DNA of 16,508 nucleotides from NCBI GenBank assembly GCA_910586635.1, contig CAJUJA010000008.1, forward strand, positions 15,389 to 31,896, written 5' to 3'. Each line of letters opens with the position of its first letter. Position 1 is the first letter of the stretch. The DNA comes from an uncultured Bacilli bacterium (GTDB taxonomy: Bacteria > Bacillota_I > Bacilli_A > RF39 > UBA660). The translations under genes and the position numbers were made by a program. This document shows, piece by piece, positions 5,616 through 12,752 of this stretch. The notes beneath the pieces were generated by a model that saw nothing but the letters and a program-made list of their open reading frames with translations, had not been told where the DNA came from and made no database searches.

Positions 5616-8573
5616 CTACCTATTATTTGTTCCTATTTGCCATTTTCTAATATTAGTTCCAAAACGATCTGTAATTTTTTTATCCATAGTATAAGCATAC
5701 AATCCTGGAATAATTTCTAAAGACTTATTATAAGTACCAGCTAATTCTAAGTCTAAGCTCTTTAAATAGGATATATCTTTATCACTTAATGTAATTCTAA
5801 AATCTAATTCGCTTTCAGTATAGGTTCCCTCTTCTCCTTTACCAGGAGTGGTACTATTTTTCATAATTGTTTTTGAATACTCAACAGGGTCTATATCATA
5901 ACCTCCCGCTTGCAATCTATTTTGAACGGTTGGATCATCAGATTTTAACTTAGCAGAACTTCCCCAGTTATATCCACGTAGTCGATTTTTCGGGAATAAA
6001 CTATCTAACGATGCAACTCGTAAATCATAATTCACTTTTGTTGATTCTTTCTTTCCACCCTCTTTTGTATCAGCACAATTTTCTGCTGAACCTTCATCTC
6101 CACGATAACATAACTGTTGTTGACATTCATCGCCTGTACAAGTTTCATTGTATAGTGCATAAAAACAACTAATATTTAAATTCCAGTTATATTTACCAAA
6201 TGTTTTTACTGTAGAGCCTATATTCCATGCATCTGGTTCATAATTATCATCTAGAGCATTTCCATAAACATCCCATTTCCACCATTCTTCATTTACATCG
6301 CAGGAATCATATGGAGTACAGAAATAATTTTCCTTTGTTCTATATTCATCTTCCTTCTTTGGATCTGCATATTCAACTTCGCCAGTTTTTAAATTAATCC
6401 ATGATCCTGGGAATGTAATGGTGGTTTTATAATGTTGCCATGGCATAGCATGTCCATAACAAATACCATTAATTCCATTTTGAACATCAGTTGTATCTCC
6501 CTTTGCTGGAGTAAATATTAAAATATCACCACTTGGACTACCTGATTGTATGTTTTTATGATTCGTAGCTTTCCAATCGCACTTGTCACCATCTTTTCCA
6601 CAAGTATTAGTTGTATCACATTCTCCATCATGATCTTTATCTAGTCCATTAGTTACATCAATAGTAAATGTTGCTTCATCTGTTGAACATTTAGCTGCAG
6701 TGTTACATAGCTCTAAAGCAGACGCATATCCTTCCAACGATTTCTGATAAGCTTCTTTTGCTTTCTCGTTATTATAAATAGCCCCAGATTTTCCTCTAAA
6801 TCCACATTTTTCTCCGCATTGATATCTAGAACTATATTGTCTTTTGATACCGTCATTACGAACAATATAACGTTTATAATATCGTCCTGAATAATAACCG
6901 TGTAATCCTTTTATGAAATCAGCCGTTGCATTCACATCTCTAAAATAATATGGAGCAGCTCTTTTAATAGAATCTAAATAATTTTCCGCTGCACAATCAG
7001 CTCCATTTGCCTGCGTTCTACAATCATAATTTTTCAACTTATTTTCATCATAACCCTTAACATCTGATACCCAATGAAGATTTGCTTTACTATACTGGCT
7101 GTTTCCTGGTTCATAATGTCCGAGTGGGTTTTGTTGCTTTGCCTCAGTTAACTTTTTATAACACTCACGGTTTCCATAAATCTGACTATTGGTTTTACAG
7201 CCAGGAATATCATATGACTCATCATCATCATCATCGTCATCAGCTAGCAATAATACATTGCTACTTTCTCCAAACATATTCATATTTTTTACGTTTGAAT
7301 TAGAAGCCTTTGATTTGGATTTATTTTTATATACTTTTTTATAACACTGATTAATACATTCTTGACTATATTTTCCCCCATCACATTCATGAATACAATC
7401 ATCAAAATCATCATTAGGTCCTGCCTGATCAGATCCACCTGAACAAATTGCAACAGGAGCTCCCAATCCACCGGAAGGAGGAGTTGGCTCTGCATCCTGA
7501 TTTAATTCTGTTTTACATTGAACTTTACTTTTTACAGTCACCTCATATTGAAAACACAAACCTGCTTTTACTGCTACTGGCGGACTATAAATAACCTCTA
7601 ATTCCTCCCTACATGTTGCCGTACAAACATTTTCACCTGTAGTTTCATTAGTAATATCCTCCGACTCTTCATAATAGTATTTATGACTATTATCTAAGTA
7701 TTTTCCATCACTACCCTTTTGTGGCTTGGTAATACAAGTTAAATCTTCAACATCTGTAGTATCCACCCTTGTATCAAAACCAGAAGTAGGAGTAATACCT
7801 CCTAATTTAATGTTTGCTTTCTGAATATAAATTTCAAGTAATTCTTTTCTAACATAATTAATATTTTTTTGACTTAAAGCAAATCCCATAGTTGTACTAG
7901 GATTATAACAATAAGGAAAATATTTAGAAGCATAGGTATTCCACTTTCCTATATCATAATCATGGGTATCCGTTGAACTGGTATAAACAACATCATTTTT
8001 ATGATCCCCACTTTTATTTTTATATTTTCCTTCACGCATTCTCTGACAAGCAAGGGTATCATAAATAGGATTTCCTACATTAGAAGTTGGAGGATTTTGA
8101 ATAGATTCTGATTTCCAAGTACTTTTACTATTTGTAATATTTCCTTTATTATTTATCTTTACCTTCCCAGCTGCATGGCAAGTATCTCCTCCTACCGTAA
8201 GATCTGATTTTAGGGTAACAAAAACAAAAATTTCTTTCCCTTCTGCTAGACTATGGCTCCAACTAGTCCCCGATACATTCTCTACTACCACATCGGCACT
8301 ATCGTCGATATCTTTTGCATCCTCTCCATAAGCCACCTCATGATATTGAACCTGATAAGAACCGTTACTAGGAACTGTCACTGTTATTTTCATAGCCTTG
8401 CCAGTATCTACAGAAAAACCATCGTAATCAATGCTAATTTTATTTAAAACATCACTACGACATTTTCCCCCATCTTTATCTGCCGCTAAAGCCTCTATTT
8501 GAGTAAAGCAAATGCCAACAAGCAATAACAGAAATACTGAAAAGCCAACCCTTTTTCCTACCAATTTATGCAT
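5616..8573 (-). CDS. Giant secreted cysteine-rich protein, paralog of the 1065-aa protein
   Basis: 985 residues, function not recognised. Residues 1-30 are a Sec signal peptide (basic start, FSVFLLLLVGICF, likely cut after ALA). The mature part has about 33 cysteines, many paired a few residues apart, which is unusual for a monoderm secreted protein and suggests many disulfides. Blocks shared with the 1065-aa protein, in order, are: KAGLCFQYEVTVKSK (about 335), QAGPNDDFDDCIHECDGGKY (about 384), IKRQYSSRYQC (about 576), TITFPGSWINLKTGEV (about 718), YDLRV (847), LFPKNRLRGYNWGSS (858-872), and a C-terminal end of G-TNNR. A seven-Asp run lies at 445-451. There is no C-terminal TM and no LPXTG-type signal. 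The ATG overlaps the sortase stop by 8 bases, with AAGGAG inside the sortase gene, so translation is coupled. It may be a pilus-associated adhesin or shaft/tip component; this is inferred from context only. Confidence 0.85.
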   Translation of the reverse strand: MHKLVGKRVGFSVFLLLLVGICFTQIEALAADKDGGKCRSDVLNKISIDYDGFSVDTGKAMKITVTVPSNGSYQVQYHEVAYGEDAKDIDDSADVVVENVSGTSWSHSLAEGKEIFVFVTLKSDLTVGGDTCHAAGKVKINNKGNITNSKSTWKSESIQNPPTSNVGNPIYDTLACQRMREGKYKNKSGDHKNDVVYTSSTDTHDYDIGKWNTYASKYFPYCYNPSTTMGFALSQKNINYVRKELLEIYIQKANIKLGGITPTSGFDTRVDTTDVEDLTCITKPQKGSDGKYLDNSHKYYYEESEDITNETTGENVCTATCREELEVIYSPPVAVKAGLCFQYEVTVKSKVQCKTELNQDAEPTPPSGGLGAPVAICSGGSDQAGPNDDFDDCIHECDGGKYSQECINQCYKKVYKNKSKSKASNSNVKNMNMFGESSNVLLLADDDDDDDESYDIPGCKTNSQIYGNRECYKKLTEAKQQNPLGHYEPGNSQYSKANLHWVSDVKGYDENKLKNYDCRTQANGADCAAENYLDSIKRAAPYYFRDVNATADFIKGLHGYYSGRYYKRYIVRNDGIKRQYSSRYQCGEKCGFRGKSGAIYNNEKAKEAYQKSLEGYASALELCNTAAKCSTDEATFTIDVTNGLDKDHDGECDTTNTCGKDGDKCDWKATNHKNIQSGSPSGDILIFTPAKGDTTDVQNGINGICYGHAMPWQHYKTTITFPGSWINLKTGEVEYADPKKEDEYRTKENYFCTPYDSCDVNEEWWKWDVYGNALDDNYEPDAWNIGSTVKTFGKYNWNLNISCFYALYNETCTGDECQQQLCYRGDEGSAENCADTKEGGKKESTKVNYDLRVASLDSLFPKNRLRGYNWGSSAKLKSDDPTVQNRLQAGGYDIDPVEYSKTIMKNSTTPGKGEEGTYTESELDFRITLSDKDISYLKSLDLELAGTYNKSLEIIPGLYAYTMDKKITDRFGTNIRKWQIGTNNR
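7221..7241 (-). repeat. Trinucleotide GAT/GAC run coding seven aspartates
   Basis: Seven consecutive Asp codons (minus strand GAT GAC then five GAT) sit in a linker of the 985-aa secreted protein. The acidic stretch lies between two cysteine-containing blocks. The 1065-aa paralog has an acidic but non-repetitive linker (DGDGSESDDD) in the matching place, so this looks like a flexible or Ca-binding spacer. It is short enough to change length by slippage without breaking the frame. Confidence 0.7.
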
Positions 8574-9324
8574 CTTCTTTTTCTCCTTCCATGATTTTTT
8601 TTATTTTTTTATAGTTATCTTTTTCTACCACTTTAGATTTCCTCACTCTTTCTTTTTTTCTAAGAAGTCTTGCATCTACTACAAAGGAATAACTGGTATC
8701 TGAACCAAAAAATCTTGTGCATGTAACTAATGATAATAATTTATCTTTAGAATCCACATCTGTATCATATTGAAAATAACTATTTTCTTTAACAGTATAG
8801 ATATATTTTTTTAATTCTTTTTTTGTTCTATTACTACTTTCAGATTCTATATCATCTGTTTGTACAAAGGAAACCCCATATATTTTAAATAAATAATTTT
8901 TATGATTTATAGTATATTGTATATATTGATTATCTTTAGCAAAGTCATAATAGACATAAGACATCAACTGTTCAAATCTTCTATGATTTTTATCACCAAT
9001 AAGTGGTTTAGAAGAAACATTTAAAACATTATGTGAGAAAACAGTACTCTTATTAGGAAGTGTTTGATCATTCGTATAACTCCAAGCAATATCATAGGTT
9101 GGATCACTAATATCTTCTACCACATCATAATACATAACAGGTAAATCAATATTAGTTCCAGAAACTCTAATCCAAGCCATTGCCTTTTGTTTTTCCACAC
9201 TTTTAAATTTTTTTAACTTTTCAGTTCTATCTTTTATCTGATAAGCAGGGCGACAAAATCTTACTATTAAAATAGAAGTAAGCAAAGCCAGGCCTATCAG
9301 GATAAAAATCCACTTTTTTCTCAT
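8566..9324 (-). CDS. srtB: Class B-like sortase
   Basis: Sortases are membrane-anchored transpeptidases that attach surface proteins to the cell wall or link pilins. Numbered from the upstream ATG (9336) the protein has 256 residues; from the preferred ATG (9324) it has 252. It has one N-terminal TM (about 9-27 in the 256 numbering), the class B-like strand TNIDLPVMYY (61-70), the catalytic His in FSHNVL (H102), and the catalytic Cys in LSLVTCTRF (C206). At the position where class B enzymes carry the catalytic Arg, the aligned stretch reads YSFVVDARLL, so Ser or Tyr stands there; R208 and R223 are nearby candidates. The tail after 225 is basic. GGAG at 9331-9334, 6 bases before ATG 9324, supports that start; the upstream ATG has no site. 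It lies between the modular anchored protein and the secreted giant, yet no sorting signal is visible on either. Confidence 0.88.
   Translation of the reverse strand: MRKKWIFILIGLALLTSILIVRFCRPAYQIKDRTEKLKKFKSVEKQKAMAWIRVSGTNIDLPVMYYDVVEDISDPTYDIAWSYTNDQTLPNKSTVFSHNVLNVSSKPLIGDKNHRRFEQLMSYVYYDFAKDNQYIQYTINHKNYLFKIYGVSFVQTDDIESESSNRTKKELKKYIYTVKENSYFQYDTDVDSKDKLLSLVTCTRFFGSDTSYSFVVDARLLRKKERVRKSKVVEKDNYKKIKKIMEGEKEDA
8583..8588 (-). promoter_or_regulatory. Ribosome binding site of the 985-aa gene, inside the sortase gene
   Basis: AAGGAG on the minus strand lies 9 bases before ATG 8573 and within the last codons of the sortase. Together with the 8-base gene overlap it indicates coupled translation of the sortase and the secreted protein. 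Confidence 0.7.
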
Positions 9325-9330
9325 GTGATA

Positions 9331-9334
9331 CTCC
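9331..9334 (-). promoter_or_regulatory. Ribosome binding site deciding the sortase start
   Basis: GGAG on the minus strand, 6 bases before ATG 9324. The in-frame ATG at 9336 overlaps this site and has no purine-rich site of its own, so the shorter protein (MRKKW start) is preferred. Confidence 0.6.
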
Positions 9335-9341
9335 ATTCTAG

Positions 9342-11105
9342 TTATTTTACAATACTATAACTATTCTCTAATGTTCCTTTTCCCTTTTTTATCTTCATAT
9401 TACTATCTAAATATCCAACCAATCTAACACCAGCTTCACTTACTGTATCCTTATTTTTGTGCACAACTCCTAACACTTGTAAATATTGATAATTTTCCTT
9501 ATTCTTCTTTGAATACTCTATAAACCAAGAGTCGACTGAATTAGAAGCACTATATAAATCATAAATACTAGGAAGCGTCAATTTTGTTTGATATTTACTA
9601 TCTGTAGGTTTTGATTGATACTGAACGGAATTATTATAAATACTTCTATTAAATGTTTTTTTAACAAAAGATTTTGAACTAATATATTTAGATAAGTCAC
9701 TATTAATTTTATAACCAATATTAGATTTATTATCCATATTATAAGAAGAGGCTTCTCCATTTTCATTAAACGGTAAAACACTATTTTGTAAAACGCCATC
9801 CATAATAACTTTGGTGGTACCATCTTTTTCTTTTCCTATCACTCTAAATGTATATCCTGAATAACGAATATACTCTCCTGTCCTTGCCTCTGATACCTTA
9901 CTTCCTACCTTTAATGTCTTCTTATTTCCTTTTATTATATATGGATCCCCTATCGTTCCATCTCCTCCTACTACATCACTTTCTTTTCTAATACTGATTA
10001 CTGGTCTTACTCCTATATTCTCACTCTTACTATACGTTATATATTTGGATGAATTGAATGCTATTACTTTTGTTCCTTCTTTATTCCCTAACATCGTTGA
10101 ATGGGCACTATTTATACTGTAACTTCCATCTTCTCCTTTGGAATTTTTGACATCTATAACAGATAACAATCCTACATTTTTCTTCTTACTATATTCTCCA
10201 CACTTACTATACTCTTCTGGCTTTTCTACTTCTTCTTCACAATACTTACTCTTTACTATTATCTTCTTTGCACTCTCACTTAATTTCTCATAAAAGTACT
10301 CATTTAACCATTTCTCTACTCCCTCATAGTCTACTGCTGAGATGTTTTCACTACTTACTAATTTTACACTTCCATCTTCATTTTCTCCTACTATCTGAAA
10401 TAAAATCCCATCTATCTTTACATAATTATTTGTCTGACTTCCCCTATATACCTTTTTCTTCTTTGTATCTTTTTCTATGATATGATTGATTGTCTCTATT
10501 ACTCTTACAGTCCTTATCTTCTCTGTTAAATTATTAAAACTATCTTTGATTCGATATCGAACCTCATATACTCCTACTTTACTCGTATTTAGTCCCCTAT
10601 TATCAATTTCTACATCCTTAATATTCATCTTTCCATCTTGATTATCTACTACACTCTCAATTCCTGGTTCTTTATACTTTTCTCCTTTATGAAGAATGAT
10701 TTCTTCTTCTCCTTTTAACCTGATTTCAGGTCCTTTATGATCCACTTTTGATGAGAAGATTCCACATTTTAAATATACGTAATATTGATATTCTCCCTTT
10801 TCTTTTCTTACCTTTACCCATGATGCTTTACTATCACATGCTTGATTCATATATCCACTTCTTAAATCGTCACCTATAAAATCTTTTTCATATAACCTTT
10901 GTAATCCTACTGTCTTTATTTTCTCTCCTGTTGGTAACTGGCCTGCATTGATCTCATAATATCTTTTCCCTGCTTCTCTTACTATTTTTTCATTCTTTTT
11001 AAAACTCATATATGGACTTACTACTAAAAACCATAGTATTAACACAACAATTATACCAATTACTACTTTTTTTACTCTTTTTATATTTTTTTCATCCAAT
11101 TTCAT
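9342..11105 (-). CDS. Membrane-anchored modular surface protein with Ig-like domain and two repeated modules
   Basis: 587 residues from ATG 11105 (589 from ATG 11111; numbering below uses 589). The N-terminal TM (14-33) leaves the C-terminus outside. Residues 40-117 resemble the globular part of Firmicutes pseudopilin-like proteins: YYEINAGQLPTGEKI, with cysteines at 92 and 116. Residues 123-206 look like a DUF5011-type bacterial Ig domain: KGEKYKEPGIESVVDNQDG, then VGVYEVRYRIKDS. Two related modules follow: 225-395 (YVKIDGILFQIVGENEDGS up to NIGVRPVISI) and 410-589 (YIRYSGYTFRVIGKEKDGTT up to AGVRLVGYLD). They resemble DUF6273-like surface modules, with low confidence. The second module is paralogous to the partial protein at 15991-16508 and shares an exact 55-bp DNA block with it. 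There is no sorting signal. The 5' three-quarters looks more pyrimidine-rich on the plus strand than its neighbours. Possible role: pilus-associated surface display. Confidence 0.82.
   Translation of the reverse strand: MKLDEKNIKRVKKVVIGIIVVLILWFLVVSPYMSFKKNEKIVREAGKRYYEINAGQLPTGEKIKTVGLQRLYEKDFIGDDLRSGYMNQACDSKASWVKVRKEKGEYQYYVYLKCGIFSSKVDHKGPEIRLKGEEEIILHKGEKYKEPGIESVVDNQDGKMNIKDVEIDNRGLNTSKVGVYEVRYRIKDSFNNLTEKIRTVRVIETINHIIEKDTKKKKVYRGSQTNNYVKIDGILFQIVGENEDGSVKLVSSENISAVDYEGVEKWLNEYFYEKLSESAKKIIVKSKYCEEEVEKPEEYSKCGEYSKKKNVGLLSVIDVKNSKGEDGSYSINSAHSTMLGNKEGTKVIAFNSSKYITYSKSENIGVRPVISIRKESDVVGGDGTIGDPYIIKGNKKTLKVGSKVSEARTGEYIRYSGYTFRVIGKEKDGTTKVIMDGVLQNSVLPFNENGEASSYNMDNKSNIGYKINSDLSKYISSKSFVKKTFNRSIYNNSVQYQSKPTDSKYQTKLTLPSIYDLYSASNSVDSWFIEYSKKNKENYQYLQVLGVVHKNKDTVSEAGVRLVGYLDSNMKIKKGKGTLENSYSIVK
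9796..9850. repeat. 55-bp exact direct repeat, copy 1 (inside the modular gene)
   Basis: Bases 9796-9850 are identical to 16454-16508. They code for about FRVIGKEKDGTTKVIMDG at the start of the second module. On the left side identity stops abruptly (ACG here versus ATT before the shared CCATCC). On the right the other copy ends at the contig edge, so the true repeat may be longer. Confidence 0.95.
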
Positions 11106-11112
11106 AACCATT

Positions 11113-11117
11113 CTCCT
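11113..11117 (-). promoter_or_regulatory. Ribosome binding site deciding the modular-protein start
   Basis: AGGAG on the minus strand lies 7 bases before ATG 11105, while ATG 11111 is only one base away from it and too close. The site overlaps the TAG stop of the upstream five-TM gene (11116-11118), which favours coupled translation. Confidence 0.65.
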
Positions 11118-12678
11118 ATCTTATTTTATAACTATACTGCTGATTTCTTACTGTATATAAAAGTTCGATACTCCCTACCTTTTCCAACTCAGTAGGTATT
11201 TTTAGATATAAATATTTTCCTAAATAACTTGTATTTTCTAAGGCGTCCTCTATTTTTAATTCTCTTGTAATATTCTCATTATCTATATATCTAATTTTAC
11301 CATAATTAGTTGAAAAGTCAATGAGTTCTTCTCCTTCAAAACTACTAGAGGAAAATTTAATTTCTAATATTTTATAATTCCCAGATAAAGATAGGTCAAA
11401 CGGAGAAACTCTACAATTATCATCCTCATCACAAGATTCTTTAGTATATGATATTTTATCTGTCAGAGTAACACTTTCAAAGGTCATATTTCTCTTTGTA
11501 CCATTAGGATAAGTAACAATTAACTCCTCCCCTATGTTTTTAGATGGATTCTTGGTTATTAATGAAACATCCTTTAAATTTAATTTCATTTTTCTCAAAT
11601 ATATATTTTTATAAGACTTATATTGTTGATAATAAAGTACAAAATTATCCTTTTTTAACTTTTGATCAACCTTAAATATTAAAGCAAAAGTCCTCTCTTC
11701 TCCTGTTGAAAACTCTCTAATATCATACTCCTTTCCTATATCATTAAAATATTTAGAATAAGTACTTCCAGAATAAGTAACATCTGTAGCACCATTTACC
11801 AAGTGAAAATTACTCATGTTCATTTTTCTTTGGCTTCCATTATTTTTAACCGTTAAATTTAAAACTACAAAGCTACTATTTTCTTCTAATATATTCCCAA
11901 CCTTATCTCTAGAGGTATAATAGCTTTCATTAATAACAATAGAATACCCATTAGCATTTAATATTTGATCTTCTTTTACTGTCTTATGTGACATGTAATA
12001 ATAAGCACTATAACCAAGAACGAATGTAATAGCAACACAAAAAACAACATTCATAAGAAACCGATGTTCCTCATAAAAGTATCCTAATACTCTAATTAAT
12101 TTTCTAAATTGTCTCTTAAATATATTTTTATCAAATTCAAAGCTTACTTCTACTTCTTCACGATCTCCTTGGTTTAACTCGGCAAACTCCTCATCATTAC
12201 CAAAACTAAATCGCTTTAGATCTAAGCCAATAATTCTAATAATAAAAATAAAAAGTGTTGCATATTGAGGGATCATACCAATATTTAAAAAATCTCGAAA
12301 TGCCCTAGCAGTAGCTGTAACAGAACCGCCCTCATAAGCTGAAAAATAATTTTGTATAATCATAAAGAGAAAGATCAAAAAAATATAAGTAACAGCAGGA
12401 ATCACATATAAAACCCATGGCTTCTTCTTTCTTTTTAATAGTAATAATAAAGTAGTGGATACAATCACTACCAATATAGAAAAAAAATAAAATAAAATAC
12501 TCGTGTAGTTGGTAATTGGTTCTAAAAAAGGATCATAACTAACATAAGTAATAAACTCCTTAATAAATTCGCTTAGTTGTATCGTCTTATAAAGAATAAA
12601 ACCACATAAGATTAGTAAAACAATATGAATCTTTCTAAAATTCTTTATTAAAAAAGCATATGGCTTTCTAAAAATCAT
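11116..12678 (-). CDS. Five-TM membrane protein with extracellular beta-rich (DUF4352-like) C-terminal region
   Basis: 520 residues, function not recognised. Hydrophobic segments lie at about 18-37, 57-82, 88-111, 133-152 and 207-230. Between the fourth and fifth is an acidic then basic cytosolic loop (FGNDEEFAELNQGDREEVEV, then KRQFRKLIR). After the fifth TM about 290 residues should be outside the cell. Residues about 243-350, with FVVLNLTVKNNGSQRKMNM and STGEERTFALIFKVDQ, look like a DUF4352/telokin-like beta-sandwich as found in surface lipoproteins; this is a pattern call with moderate confidence. A second beta-rich part contains CDEDDNC (416-422). ATG at 12678 has a perfect AGGAGG 6 bases upstream. 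It is the first gene after the terminator and candidate promoter at 12705-12752. It may be a membrane scaffold or export partner of the locus; this is inferred from position only. Confidence 0.78.
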   Translation of the reverse strand: MIFRKPYAFLIKNFRKIHIVLLILCGFILYKTIQLSEFIKEFITYVSYDPFLEPITNYTSILFYFFSILVVIVSTTLLLLLKRKKKPWVLYVIPAVTYIFLIFLFMIIQNYFSAYEGGSVTATARAFRDFLNIGMIPQYATLFIFIIRIIGLDLKRFSFGNDEEFAELNQGDREEVEVSFEFDKNIFKRQFRKLIRVLGYFYEEHRFLMNVVFCVAITFVLGYSAYYYMSHKTVKEDQILNANGYSIVINESYYTSRDKVGNILEENSSFVVLNLTVKNNGSQRKMNMSNFHLVNGATDVTYSGSTYSKYFNDIGKEYDIREFSTGEERTFALIFKVDQKLKKDNFVLYYQQYKSYKNIYLRKMKLNLKDVSLITKNPSKNIGEELIVTYPNGTKRNMTFESVTLTDKISYTKESCDEDDNCRVSPFDLSLSGNYKILEIKFSSSSFEGEELIDFSTNYGKIRYIDNENITRELKIEDALENTSYLGKYLYLKIPTELEKVGSIELLYTVRNQQYSYKIR

Positions 12679-12684
12679 TCTACC

Positions 12685-12690
12685 CCTCCT
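12685..12690 (-). promoter_or_regulatory. Consensus ribosome binding site of the five-TM gene
   Basis: AGGAGG on the minus strand, 6 bases before ATG 12678. It supports this start and strong translation of the first gene of the presumed downstream operon. Confidence 0.8.
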
Positions 12691-12704
12691 ATTATCTACT
12701 TTTT

Positions 12705-12733
12705 ATTATATAGTATTTCACAAAAAAATAAAA
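12705..12733 (-). promoter_or_regulatory. Candidate promoter upstream of the five-TM gene
   Basis: A perfect TATAAT (12710-12705, minus strand) sits 26 bases before ATG 12678, so the leader would be about 20 bases. The -35 hexamer at 17-base spacing is only TTTTAT and lies inside the terminator hairpin arm. The -10 box is good but the -35 is weak, and AT-rich DNA produces such boxes by chance. Confidence 0.4.
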
Positions 12734-12752
12734 GGATTTTCCCTTTTATTTT
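12722..12752 (-). terminator. Small intrinsic terminator after the 1065-aa gene
   Basis: On the minus strand AAAATAAAAGG (12752-12742) pairs with CCTTTTATTTT (12735-12725): 11 base pairs around a six-base loop, followed by three more T residues. The base of the stem overlaps the TAA stop of the 1065-aa gene. Only two pairs are G-C, so it is weak and may be leaky. It is the only hairpin followed by a T-run that I found between genes in this window. Confidence 0.6.

Noticed and set aside
7082..7303. Plus-strand frame rich in His (from the aspartate run)
   Set aside because: It is the antisense shadow of the Asp-rich linker in the 985-aa gene, with no ribosome site and no protein-like composition.
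8040..8110. NPPTSN in the 985-aa protein as a sortase B sorting motif
   Set aside because: It lies near residue 160, far from the C-terminus, with no following TM or basic tail.
9342..11105. Pseudogene or frameshift at the composition change in the modular gene
   Set aside because: The frame is intact across the change and both modules keep their conserved motifs to the final stop.
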